Of a DNA stretch of 64,000 nucleotides, positions 1-11,010 are shown in pieces. The notes beneath the pieces are model-generated. The model was not told where the DNA came from and did no database searches. It saw only the letters and a list, made by a program, of their open reading frames with translations. Both the position numbers and the translations under genes were made by a program. The DNA is from Channa striata (Eukaryota > Chordata > Actinopteri > Anabantiformes > Channidae): assembly GCA_033026295.1 (NCBI GenBank), contig CM065184.1, forward strand, positions 1,240,001 to 1,304,000, in the 5' to 3' direction. Every line of letters begins with the position of its first letter. Position 1 is the first letter of the stretch.

Positions 1-1072
1 CAGCCTTGTTAAAACATATTATGAAGCAAATATCTCTGAAATTTGTTAAAATTTCTACTAAAAGGATATTTGATATATTTGATATTTTATCAAAAAATGT
101 ATTTCTTTTCTTGCTTTTCATTAAATGTGCAATCACTTCCTGTTGACCTTTGCTGACAAAGACTTCTACATTGCCACTGTAAAATCTTTCCAAAACACTG
201 AAAAAAAAGTCTCTTCTTTCCTCATTTCCACATTCCACATCCTAATGCTCACTCCACTCTGCACTGTCCCCTTCCTCCTATTGTATAAATATACGATTAA
301 CTAAAAAAAGGCATCATTTGTTTGGCTCAGTGCGGTCCCCGAGCGTGTTGTTTCCGCCCTGTATACAACATGGAGAGTGTTTGTTGGCATTAACTAGCAC
401 ACGTGTCGAAAATAAACACCTCACTCGACGACGCTCCATTAATAACACGCCTCGGCTTTGTTGCCCGCTTGTTTCTGCTGCTGCTGCATTTTGTTACTTT
501 GCTGTCTTACTTTGTTTGCCTTTTGTAATATGTGTGTGTGTGTGTTTGAACTGAGCCAGTGTCTGTCTATTGTGCACCCTGCTTTTTTTTATGATACACA
601 GCTTCACAGTAATCAGAAGATGATCAGATTGTACATTTGAACTATGGGAAAAGTAAGTGTGTGCATCACATGCTTTGTGTTTACACTGTATGCATGTATA
701 TGTGTGAAAGAGAACTTGTGGTATTCATGAAGTTCATCAAATCAAACAAAGGATACCAATGATAGTCCACAATATTCAAAGTATCCTGTGTGTGTGTATG
801 TCTATGGATCTTCATGTCAACCTGAGCTAGGCTATTTTAGGTGGCTGGCACTGAAGAAAAAAAAAAACGCCCATGTCACAAGAAACAAATAACCCTCACA
901 AATGCACCCCCCCAACAAACAACAGAGACTCAAAAAAAAATACTTTCCCTCTCATGAATATGCAAATACATCACAGGATTGAGTGCTTGTTTGAAGAACT
1001 GCTGCTTTTGTTTCTAGCAATTAATAGCGCAAACAACAGTTCTCTGTCTTCTCTGTCTGTCTCTCTCCTTGT

Positions 1073-1101
1073 GTCTGTCTGTCTGTCTGTCTGTCTGTCT
1101 T
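1073..1101 (+). repeat. (TCTG)n microsatellite
   Basis: About seven consecutive GTCT units within a wider pyrimidine/TG-rich stretch beginning near 1040. Confidence 0.9.
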
Positions 1102-3085
1102 TTTCATGTGATCTATGAATATGGTTAGCAGTCTCTCTGCTCACCCAGCTCCCTGGATAGACGGAGATTAGCAATGGAAATGGAAAATACATAATGCAAT
1201 AATAGTAATTCCAGTCAGACTGATTTCACAAATGAAGAAAAAAGATGATGATCAACTTATGAATTGTTTATAACCGATGCCTCCAAAGATGATCTACTTG
1301 AAAGTTTTTCAGTAAACATTCTTGCTGAGAGACAAGCAGACAAGTTTTTTTTTCACACCTAATGGAAAAAAACAATTGATTGAGCTTCTCTGCCACTCCG
1401 TCTTTTGTGACTGTAGCCTCTTTCAGACACACGCTGAAACTGACAGTATCCTCACATTTTTAGGAGGATGTGTATGTGTGAATGCAAACGAGTGAAACGC
1501 TATCAGTATTATCCAGGTTATTTTTACGCTAATGATTCTCGCTCGATATTACCCGATTTTACCTGGGAAAGACTCATCTAAAGTTCATGTCACGATGCCT
1601 CAGTATACCACACAGTTAAATTATTCTCTCTGAATAGCATATGCGTCTTTTCCTACTCATACCTGCGCATCACTGGCCATGCTGACTTAACTATGGTTAC
1701 AGTGTGGAGGAGAACTAAATCATCACTTAACTCAACTTTTCATTCCAGTAATCTTAACTTCTGTGAAAGTACATCGTTGTGGCAGAGACACACCAAGTGA
1801 ACATGCGAGAACTCACAAAGTCCAACTGCTATGTTGCCTTCATATAATGTAGGCCAAAAAGTGGCACTTAAAAACACCTTGAAGACAATGGCTTACAGCC
1901 AACTAAAAAGGAATAACTCGCCACACAAGCAGGTGGTGTTAAAGCTGTTGAGAAGCTAGGATAGGACCGCACTTACAGTCTAACAAATGTCATCGTGTAA
2001 TGTTGTACAGAGCCCCTGAAAAATGACCAGCTGAACAGCAAGACTTTGGTCAGCGCCCACTTCTGAGTTGGTGCATCACAGTAATGTCACAGTGCATTAA
2101 TGGTAATCTGGACTAATTTTGATGGCTGACATTCAAGGCAAAAACTTAAGGAATGTCACAACAACAAAAAAAAAAAAAAACTTACAGTTTATAGCTTGGT
2201 GAGCATCAGCAACGTCTTCAGAAAATCTCCTCTGTTTGAGCCATGACACACTTCTACAAATCTGTGTTGTCAAGATCAGACTTGACCCAGATTCCCCTTC
2301 CCTTTCCCAAGACCCGATGATATGTTTAAATAAGACAGTGGCATTCAAACTCACACCTGATTAACCATTTGTTTAATTTGGTTCCATTTATAGTTTGAGT
2401 ACTAATACAAAAATCGGATCATGTTTTAGATAATATTCATCCCGAAATAGAACAAAATTGCTAAGAGTTTCCATACTGTTATTTGCCACTCTTTGTTTAA
2501 ATATGCAAGTAATTGAACTAATATCACATTCAATGAACGCATATACAATATAATAGTGACAAATTTCTGCATAGTGACAAATCTCGGTTTGATTGAATAA
2601 CAGGTGCAACCGAGCCAATAGACTCTAAAGCATATCAACCAGCTGACGCAAATTAGCCAATGAAATAAACTAATGCTATGGCTTAATCCTGCTAATGGCT
2701 AATGGTGGGTTCCGATTAATGCAAGCTCATTTCAGAAATGGTGCATTTGTACACAAAGCCAGTCTAAAGATGTCACGGGATGTGACTAGATGCGGCACAG
2801 ATGTGTTATTGAGAGTTAAAAAGGTTTATTGTGTTAGCAGCTATCTGTAGCTTATATCTGCGCCAATGGGTGCTTAAGGAAAATAGACCCAACTTGAACT
2901 TGAAGGTTTGATTGAGTTTCATTGAGTTCAGTCTGGATGCGTCTTAGCACAATTAATTAATAAAATTCTAACTTTACCAACAGAGGGTTGTTGTTTGTGA
3001 TGTCAGCACTCAAAATGAAATCTAGTTAACGCTCACCCCCCGTTTAGGCCCCTCTATCCTTAGTGCTCATATTTTGATAAACAGC

Positions 3086-3130
3086 GGAGGGGTGGGGTGG
3101 GGGGTGGGGGGTGGGGGGTGGGGTGGGGTG
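3086..3130 (+). repeat. G-rich (GGGGT)n-type tract with quadruplex potential
   Basis: The plus strand consists of seven runs of four to six G separated by single T. The pattern meets the usual rule for G-quadruplex formation several times over. No gene is near it. Confidence 0.9.
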
Positions 3131-3154
3131 CCCTGTCACATTTCGCAAGAAGCT

Positions 3155-3275
3155 GAGAGATGAGGGCATCTGTCCGCCCTGCACAGGCTACTCCTCAAAT
3201 ATTAATAATGATAATGAGCAAAGGGCTGACCAGGGCCCGGGGCCCATAACTAGCATCCCCTTATTAGAATAACCC
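3155..3275. promoter_or_regulatory. Possible conserved non-coding element (downstream of bcl11a)
   Basis: Repeat-free, non-coding sequence with ATTAATAATGATAATGAG (homeodomain-like cores), AGCAAAGGG (SOX/TCF-like) and GCTGACCAGG. The balanced composition stands out against the simple-repeat surroundings. Conservation is not shown by the window itself. Confidence 0.3.
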
Positions 3276-3704
3276 CTGCAACTCTCCATCTCTATGTGTC
3301 TCTTTCTCTGACACACACACACACGAATATGGACTTGTGCATGACCACATGACAATATGACAGCCGATATGCACATAGCATATGAACATTCAAATGTATT
3401 CAAGCCAACAAAGACATATATTCAGAAGATGGATAATGTGAGAGCATGCAAACACACACACAAATGGGACAGACATGCAAATGGACACCCGCAGGGATTG
3501 AGAAGAGGATTCCCCTCTGGCCAGAAAGCCCATACTCTACATCACCCCTACCCTCCTATACACTCGTGACCCATGTCACACACAATCAGCCTCCCCAGTC
3601 CAATACACACTCTTTAAGTCTTCCTGTCTGTTTCCAACAAACCATATTATCCCACTACACACTGTTTGCATCTCTCCTACGCATTCACACACACACACAC
3701 TGAG

Positions 3705-3945
3705 ACATGGCGGGTGCCCTGCCTCACCCCTGGACCCCGTCGGTCATTAGTATGGAGGCCTGTCTGTGTTTGTTTGGCTTCTAATGGACCATTTAAATGC
3801 AGAATATTCACAGCAGACAGGGCCATCCTAGGGGACAGCGTGCACAGAGGCCTGAATATGCTTCGGCTCCATTATCCTGGAGGAAGTTATCCTTATTATC
3901 ATCACACAATGCCACACTGACTGGCAATGAGTTTGTGTGCTCTGG
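3705..3945. promoter_or_regulatory. Possible conserved non-coding element
   Basis: Complex, repeat-free sequence with TGTTTGTTTGG (forkhead-like), CTAATGGACC, CATTTAAATG, GAATATTC and TTATTATCATC. No coding frame is plausible. Listed because its texture resembles vertebrate developmental enhancers. Confidence 0.3.
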
Positions 3946-4984
3946 CCCTCGGCTGGCTCTCTCTGCTCTCTAAGTATTACTATCCACGGAGGGTTCTACG
4001 TTTGACCATCAGAGCTCACAGCACCTATAATGCTTTTTTATTTTTCACTGTTATAAAGCACATATGTTGCAATGTGTGCATTTCATTAATTTCATTAATT
4101 TATTTACTTTTTTACCTAACTCAATATGAATCCTTTTTTCTTTAACATTACATTTTTATTCAACTTAAGTTTACAAAAGTATTTTTAGAGAACATAAATA
4201 TGTTGATATTCAAGTAAATGTCAAGTCGCAAATACACTGTTACAATATTGAACAAATAGGCAAATATTTATGAGGGAAAATTTCCACAACTTGCCCTCAA
4301 ACTTTCCAACAGTACAGTGAATGGTGCACTGCTACTACCCCAAGACCTCCTTAGTGGGGCTCCTTCTAACTAACAGGGGGTCCAGTCCCCTCCAAAGCAC
4401 AGGGTTGCCTCTGCAAATCAAAAAATCTTCCCCGGCAGTCATCTGACTACTGCCTTAGAAAACATTTTTTATGGTTGTGGTCGGACACTTACAGCATTTG
4501 GTTGTTTGGGGAAAGACTGTGGTTGGACTCAATAGAGAAGAAAAAGTGTTTATTCCCTTTAACTCTGCAGTAAGTTGACTCATAACTTTGGGAAAACACC
4601 ATAAAATAATCTTCTCTATTAAAAAGTTGTATGGATAACACTTTATTTAACATAATCAGTATATTTAAAATATCTTGTGCTTTCTCAAGTAGCTGCTATT
4701 TAGGTGTTGCTTAACAACTTAAACGTAATTCAACAATCAAGTATCATCATTTCCCTTTCCTGGAATCTCTAATGAATAGTGCTTCCTGTTTATGAATTAT
4801 TGTAACTTGCTTTATTTTTCTTGAGTGTTTTTTATCCTATGTTTTAATTATTACAGCATTACAAGTGTGAACAAACTCTTTACATGTTTAAAACATGCTT
4901 AGAATTAGTATGTTGGGCTGAAGTTGGACACGGCTCGGGTGTGTAGGAGGCCCTTTCCAAGCAAAAGGTCATGTGGCACACAGG

Positions 4985-5215
4985 TGATGCATTTTTAATA
5001 GTAGAATGTGCCTGTGTCACGATGGCCAACACTGTTCCAGAGGATTTTCAACAATAATAAGCTATCATTAGGGTAAGTTTACCCTCCTTAGCAAAGCAGA
5101 AATTAGCTTTTAAAGAGTTTAAATGTAGAGGATTTTTAGATGGAAACTCGAGGCCTGTGGGTTTAGATCGAATGGAATTAATGAAGATTAGAATGATCAC
5201 AAAAAGCAGAGAAGG
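4985..5215. promoter_or_regulatory. Possible conserved non-coding element
   Basis: Dense homeodomain-type cores (AACAATAATAAG, CTATCATTAGGG, AATTAGC, GGAATTAATGAAG) in repeat-free sequence without coding frames. Inference only. Confidence 0.3.
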
Positions 5216-8195
5216 ATAACACTGATGTAGAGGTACTTATCCTTCTGGGTTCTCCATAGCTGTTCTGGTATATTTTGGTTGCGGCCTTCAGAAATCCATA
5301 TCAACTCTAAACATAAGATGAATACTGCTTTTTATTATTTTACGCTACGGGCGGACGTGTCTGCCGGTGGGGTAACAATCTGCCTGCTGTTGTTTAACTT
5401 GCTGCGGATATTTGTATCCGTGAATGCTTCAAAGTGTTATGAAGAATCACATTGAGCAGAATTGTAGCAGAATTTGACCCCCCCCCCAGTTCTTCATGGT
5501 TAATCTTGTAAAAATGAGAGGGACTTTGGCATGTGGCCGAGCAGAGTGCCATCCTTTGCCACTGGCTGTACATTAGCATAATGTTGTAGGATTTAATGTG
5601 TGTGCCAGTTAATTGTGTGTGAGTGGGCATTTGTGTGTGTGATGCATGTGCGTCAGTAGGTGTGTTTATTGTGAAGTTATATAGGATTATAGTTGTGTGT
5701 GTTTGTGTGTGTGTCTGTGCACGAATGTCTTTGTAAAACTTTTTGTATGCCAAAGTGTGTGTGTGTGGTACAGTACGTATGCTTTGTGCTATCCCGGGAG
5801 TGATGGTGGTGGTGGGGAAGGGGGGCTGGAGGGGGCTGCTGGCCCAGCGGGAGGCTCCAGATGTGGGACTACTGAAATGACAGGCCTGGGACCCTCTGGG
5901 CGTATGTGTGCCAACCACAACCTCTCGCTCTGCAGCAGCCCCTTCTGTGGTCTGGTTATGGTGTATGGACAGCGAGGAAAAAGAGAGAGAGACTTTGGGT
6001 TATGAGAAACGGAAATAAAAGTGACAAAAAGAGGGAAGGGAGTTGGAGAGAAGGCAACCAGAGAGAAAGTAGTAATTTAACATACATAAGGTTCACTCTA
6101 AGCTGGTTTCTCTGCTGCTAACACTTTACAATATGTTACACAAAAATGTGAGGAATGAATCAAGAACAACTTTTTAATAAATTAATCATTAATGAAAAGC
6201 TTATGAATAGTTCTAAATTGCTGACTGGATAACGAGGAGTTACTAAACTTGGAAATAATAAATAAATGAATGAGTGAGTGAGTGGGTTGATAATGAGTAG
6301 TTCATAGCCTGTAGAATAAGCATCTGTTAGATGTAGAACACATACACATTATTTTTGTTGTTGCTTCAATTAATATGAAATTCAAAAATCAATTAAACAA
6401 AAAAGTCTATGTATATTACTGCTTCTCCCTGATAATGGCAAAACCCATGTGTCAATAGAAAATTTGTTTTTGCAAGTTTGTAAATGCTCTCATTTCACTT
6501 TTTAGTACAGAGCAGAAGGCCACACATATAGTCTAGGAAGTATGGAGAAACATAACACCAAAATAGCATCTGACAGTCAGTCATGCGAGACACAAAGAGG
6601 TCTGTGTGTTACATTTCTCCGTCTCCATGGATTAGAATAGAAAGTGACAAAGACATAGCTCTTTATTGCTTTCACCTGAATGATCATGGTTTCCACCAGG
6701 TACCATGTCACCATCATCATCTCTATCATGGCTTCTGCTTTGCAGCCTTTTGCCTGGTTTAACTTATGTAAAAATGACCATAAACAAATGTCCATACAAA
6801 ACATAACTATATCGTAAAAAAATCACATTCTACATTTTTTGTAATGCGGTGCTATCAGAAACTGTGTTTCATATGCAAAGTTGCACACACTGTGATAAAA
6901 TGCTGCTGTCCTTAAAGGGTGCCCTTTAGCTACGTACAGCCTTCTCCCTTAAAACATGCAACTAAACTTAAATAGAATTTTTAGATTTTGCAGGGAACTT
7001 ACAGGATGGCTTATGTTTCCGTTTGATGTATCGTTTAAATGAATGAAGCACTATATTTATTAATGAAAAGCAAATGAGAGGGAGGTTTGTGTGGATGAAG
7101 GGGGGTCATCACACCAAACTTTGACTCCTGAGTCCAGGGAATGGTTTGGTTTTAAGCAACATAAGCACTTTGGTTGAGAGTAGAGAAAGATCGTGGTTTT
7201 GTTGGAAGGTTTGTAAACCAGTTGTTTTGAAATGAGCATAACCTTTTCCCAACCTTTACCAAATGGTGTGAGTGCCTAAACAAAACCAGAACAAACTTGA
7301 ATAAAACTGGATGTCACGCTGCAAGACTGAATCGCTTATGGGAAAACTATCAGTTGTCTGGGAACATGTTTGAGACTCGCCAACACAACTCGTCCAAAGG
7401 AAGTACTCCATCCTCATCAGTATAAGCTGCAGTTTTTCTCTCAGCAGCTCTGCATTTTATAAAAAATAAAAAAGGGCAATGTTGATAAAAACCATAGTGC
7501 TCATTTGAATTTCCCCAGAGTACAGAGGGAAATAAAACAAATACACATATTAAGACGAAGGAATTCATGGACTGAAGCCATCAAAACAGCAGCAGTGGGC
7601 TGTCTTACCGAATTGGTTTATACACATTTATTTGTTACTTCACTTTTTACAGTAATAACCCTTTGTAATCTTCTGTTGGTATGCACACTCAGACACCCAT
7701 GTGCAAAAGATCATGTGCACACTAACACACATTAAAACATTTGCTAAAAACCACACAGTATTGCACGCTGAGGGTTAGCGTTGTGTCGAGCCTGCAGCCA
7801 TTCTTCCAGTGAATGTTATCTGCTCTTATCTGTATGTGTGACTGGCCTGGCAACACTGGTGCTCCAAATACCTTATCGCTGGGACAGGCAGTAACCCCGC
7901 CGACACACACACATGTACTGTATATATTGCATAGGCACACATACCATACACAGGAAAAGGGGAAAACCTGAAAACTATCAGGTAAATTATTACTTTGGGT
8001 TCACACAATCAGGCAGTAGTGAAGATGGTGTCTTCACTAAAAAGGTTAGATGCACTTGGGCACAACTTCATGAAATAAAATAGTTCCATGTCTCACTTAT
8101 TATTGACACTGGTTATGTTTCAGTATGTTTTTAAAAAAAAGTGAGTTCCCCTCAAATACTATGCAGCCTAAAGTAAAAAGGTGAGCAGACTTTGA

Positions 8196-8941
8196 ACCTT
8201 CATTAGCTTCTTTCACCTTCATTAGCTTCTCTCCATTGACTTCCCATTAAATGTAGAATAGAATTTAAAACCCTTCTTCTTACCTATAAAGCTTTAAGCA
8301 GTCAAGCTCCATCATATCTAAAAGATCTCCTAGTACCATATCATCCTACTAGACCACTTCGGTCTCAAAATGCAGGCCTACTTATGGTTCCCAGAATTTC
8401 CAAAAATAGAATGGGAGGCAGAGCCTTTAGCTATCAAGCTCCTCTCCTGTGGAACCAGCTCCCAGTCCAGATTCGGGAAGCAGACACCCTCTCTATTTTT
8501 AAGACTAGGCTCAAAACCTTCCTTTTTGATAAAGCTTATAGTTGGTTATAGTCATGCTGCTATAGGCTTAGACTGCTGGGGACACTGCACTGAGCCACTT
8601 TCCTCTTCTCTTCATTCTCTCCTCTCACCCCACATCTATAATGTCACCACTGTATGACATCAATTCTGTATCTTCTTTGTCCCATATTCGTCTTTCTCCC
8701 TCTCTGTCTCCCTCTCTCTGTCCCTGTCTTCAGGTGTCCCGGATTTGGCGCTGTGTGTCCGCCCACCCTGAGCCTGGTTCTGCTGGAGGTTTCTTCCGTT
8801 AAAGGGAGTTTTTCCTCTCCACTGTTGCCTATGGCTGCTCAAGGGGGATTTGTTGGGTTTTCTCTACATGTTTGTATTCTTGACTTTATTATGTAAAGTG
8901 CCTTGAGATGACCTTGTTGTAAATTGGCGCTTTATAAATAA
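8196..8941 (+). mobile_element. 5'-truncated L2-like LINE: reverse transcriptase C-terminus and 3' end
   Basis: An open frame from about 8240 to a TAG at 8549-8551 encodes the C-terminal part of a fish L2/CR1-group LINE protein. Recognisable blocks are LLLTYKALSSQAPSYL, RPLRSQNAGLLMVPR, GGRAFSYQAPLLWNQLPVQI and TLSIFKTRLKTFLFDKAYS. It is followed by a non-coding 3' tail ending in AAAGTGCCTTGAGATGACC and GGCGCTTTATAAATAAA, the usual end of this family in teleosts. About 100 codons are undamaged, so this copy is fairly young. The reverse transcriptase core is absent through 5' truncation. An imperfect 18-19-base tandem duplication at about 8198-8234 lies at the 5' edge. Confidence 0.85.
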
Positions 8942-9664
8942 AGTGGAGAGAGAAAAGAAAAGAGTAACAAAAAGCAACAAGAAAACATTGGGCAGCTTGG
9001 TATGAACCAGTAGCTGCGCATTGGAAGACACACAGCTACAAAGCTGAGGACACCTGAAGACATGGACAGAGAGAAGGAGACAGACAGGGAGAAGTGCTTC
9101 CTAACTTGTTTTGTGTGGCTTTTCCCAACCCTTACCCTTAAGGTCCAGCCAGCCAAGACTAACACTTCTGGCAAATATTGACGGCTTCCTGCCACTGATA
9201 GTCCGCCTTCTTTGTTTGCAAGCAGGTTGCATTGGGCAGGGGTTAGGAGGCCAGTCAGCCAGTCCTTTATTCAAAGAGGGTTTGCCATAAGTTAGGCAGT
9301 GTGTTTATGTTGTACCGGCTATTCTGAGAACAGGCTCAACAGCAGTGTTTTCATTACCTCAAGTTTTAAACAGCATCTGAGGTGTACTGCTGCTGTATAA
9401 CGTCTCCTGTTGCTGTGCCAGTGTTCTACTTTTTGTTTCTTCAGCTGCGACACCTATCGTTTAGGAAAAAGTTGCAGTGAGTGAAGCATGTGAGGTTTGC
9501 AGAAAGAAAGAGAAAGTAAAGGTAAACTAATAGGACGCAATCTTTAGAAACAAAGTCAAGAAAGGCAACGTTTGGTCAGCTCACTGCCATTTTGTTGCAA
9601 CAGACTGAATGTGCATGCGTTCAGACACATGCACACACAGACACACACACTTACTTTGCACTTT

Positions 9665-9900
9665 GATGCCCCTAGTGTGCTGGAGGCGGGCAGGGCAGGG
9701 TGGGGGTGGGGGGTAACACCTGGGGCCATATGGCAGAGACACAGACATTTACATAATGTCATATTTTATTTAATTAGCCATTCTAAATGCAATCAAAAGC
9801 TGATGAGGGCTCTGAGCTGCCTTGCTGATTGGCAACATGATAGCGCTCTGACCCCAAACATAGCCACACCGCATCCCAATGATGCAATATTGAAACCATC
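9665..9900. promoter_or_regulatory. Possible conserved non-coding element
   Basis: Contains CCATATGG, TTTAATTAGCC, AAATGCAATCAAAAG and GATTGGC in repeat-free sequence, just beyond a CA-rich stretch. Enhancer-like texture; no conservation data available. Confidence 0.3.
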
Positions 9901-9943
9901 CCTGTGCTCCTACAGAAACCCAATTTCCAACTCTGACTTTGTT

Positions 9944-9975
<32 letters not shown>

Positions 9976-10428
9976 GCGGACAGAAAAACAGAGAGGGAGA
10001 GTAGGTGTGTGTTCATTGTGTTGTTATTGTGTGAGCATGAGAGAGAGATGTAACTTCATCATTTAGTAAGTGAGAAGTGTTGACAGGCGAAAACACGTCT
10101 GGTAATGAAAAAAGGATAAATAAACGAAAGGAGGAAATGACTGGTGTGACAGGAAGAATGGGTCAGTGTGTCTCACAGGTTTTGGGTTATAGCTGGCGTG
10201 TTTTGCTGGTGCGATGATGCAGGTGTGTGTTTGTTTCTGAGAATCAGGAACAAGATTGCTAGACTAGTCCTTTAGGACAACTCTGCTCAGCCAAGTGTCA
10301 AACACACTCACACACACACAAACACACACACACTCAAACTACCATCCCAGAGGAGAGAAGCGTTGGTGGGTAAAGGGACCAGGTCCCCTTGAACAGGAAG
10401 GAAGGAAGCAAGGCCTAACGCCACTGTG

Positions 10429-10429
<1 letters not shown>

Positions 10430-10461
<32 letters not shown>
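10430..10461 (+). repeat. (CA)n microsatellite
   Basis: About 15 CA units; a shorter, interrupted CA tract lies at 10303-10334. Confidence 0.9.
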
Positions 10462-10462
<1 letters not shown>

Positions 10463-10948
10463 AACATGCACACAGACATGGTTGTGCAAGCTTGAATGCA
10501 CACTTATACATTTATTTAAGGACACACACAGACACACACACGCTGCAAACTGGTGTTTATGCTCACATCCAGACAAATAGCAATACTCTCAGCACCAAGT
10601 CAAATAAACAGTTTGAGCAGGGCGTTCAGGTATTGCATGGTTTAACAGGGCCAAAGTGTTTTAAAGAGGCCGCTGAAAGGTGCTCAATGTGGAAGGGGCT
10701 TTTTCTGCAAGAATAAAACACTCTTTGTGGTCCTCGTCTGGCAGAACCACAATGTTAAAAACTAAATACTGCAAAGATGAAATACTAGCCCTCATGTAGT
10801 CATCGCTGCATTGTCCACCCAAGCTGAGAAACACTGTCAGCGTAGCTACTCGTTAGTTAGCTCATGACCAAATAGGAAACAGGATGATACAATTGTATCA
10901 ATTGTATTTACATTTACACTTAGTCATGAGACCTTAAAATTCTATATT

Positions 10949-11010
10949 TTTTCTCCTTGACACAGAATTTTAAGGTAAGATTACCTTAAAATTCTGTGTC
11001 AAGGAGAAAA
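10949..11010. repeat. Perfect 30-bp inverted repeat with a 2-base spacer
   Basis: Arm 10949-10978 is the exact reverse complement of arm 10981-11010, with only GA between them. A third, partial copy of the inner word (ACCTTAAAATTCT) lies just upstream at 10931-10943 in the orientation of the right arm. The structure is AT-rich, non-coding and not part of any element recognised nearby. Confidence 0.95.

Larger units (their letters stand above)
1..8195. other. Intergenic DNA without a recognisable gene
   Basis: AT-rich non-coding DNA with scattered CA/GT-rich stretches (for example 3310-3330, 3688-3702, 5590-5770), the TCTG and G-rich tracts and three possible conserved elements listed separately. 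The longest open frame, at 5394-5918 on the minus strand, is His/Thr-rich because it crosses CA repeats; I see no real gene. Confidence 0.7.

Noticed and set aside
5394..5918. Minus-strand open frame of 174 codons
   Set aside because: His/Thr-rich composition comes from the GT/CA-rich sequence it crosses. No recognisable domain and no splice or promoter context.
10949..11010. MicroRNA precursor
   Set aside because: A two-base spacer and fully perfect pairing are unlike a normal animal microRNA hairpin; kept as a structural repeat only.
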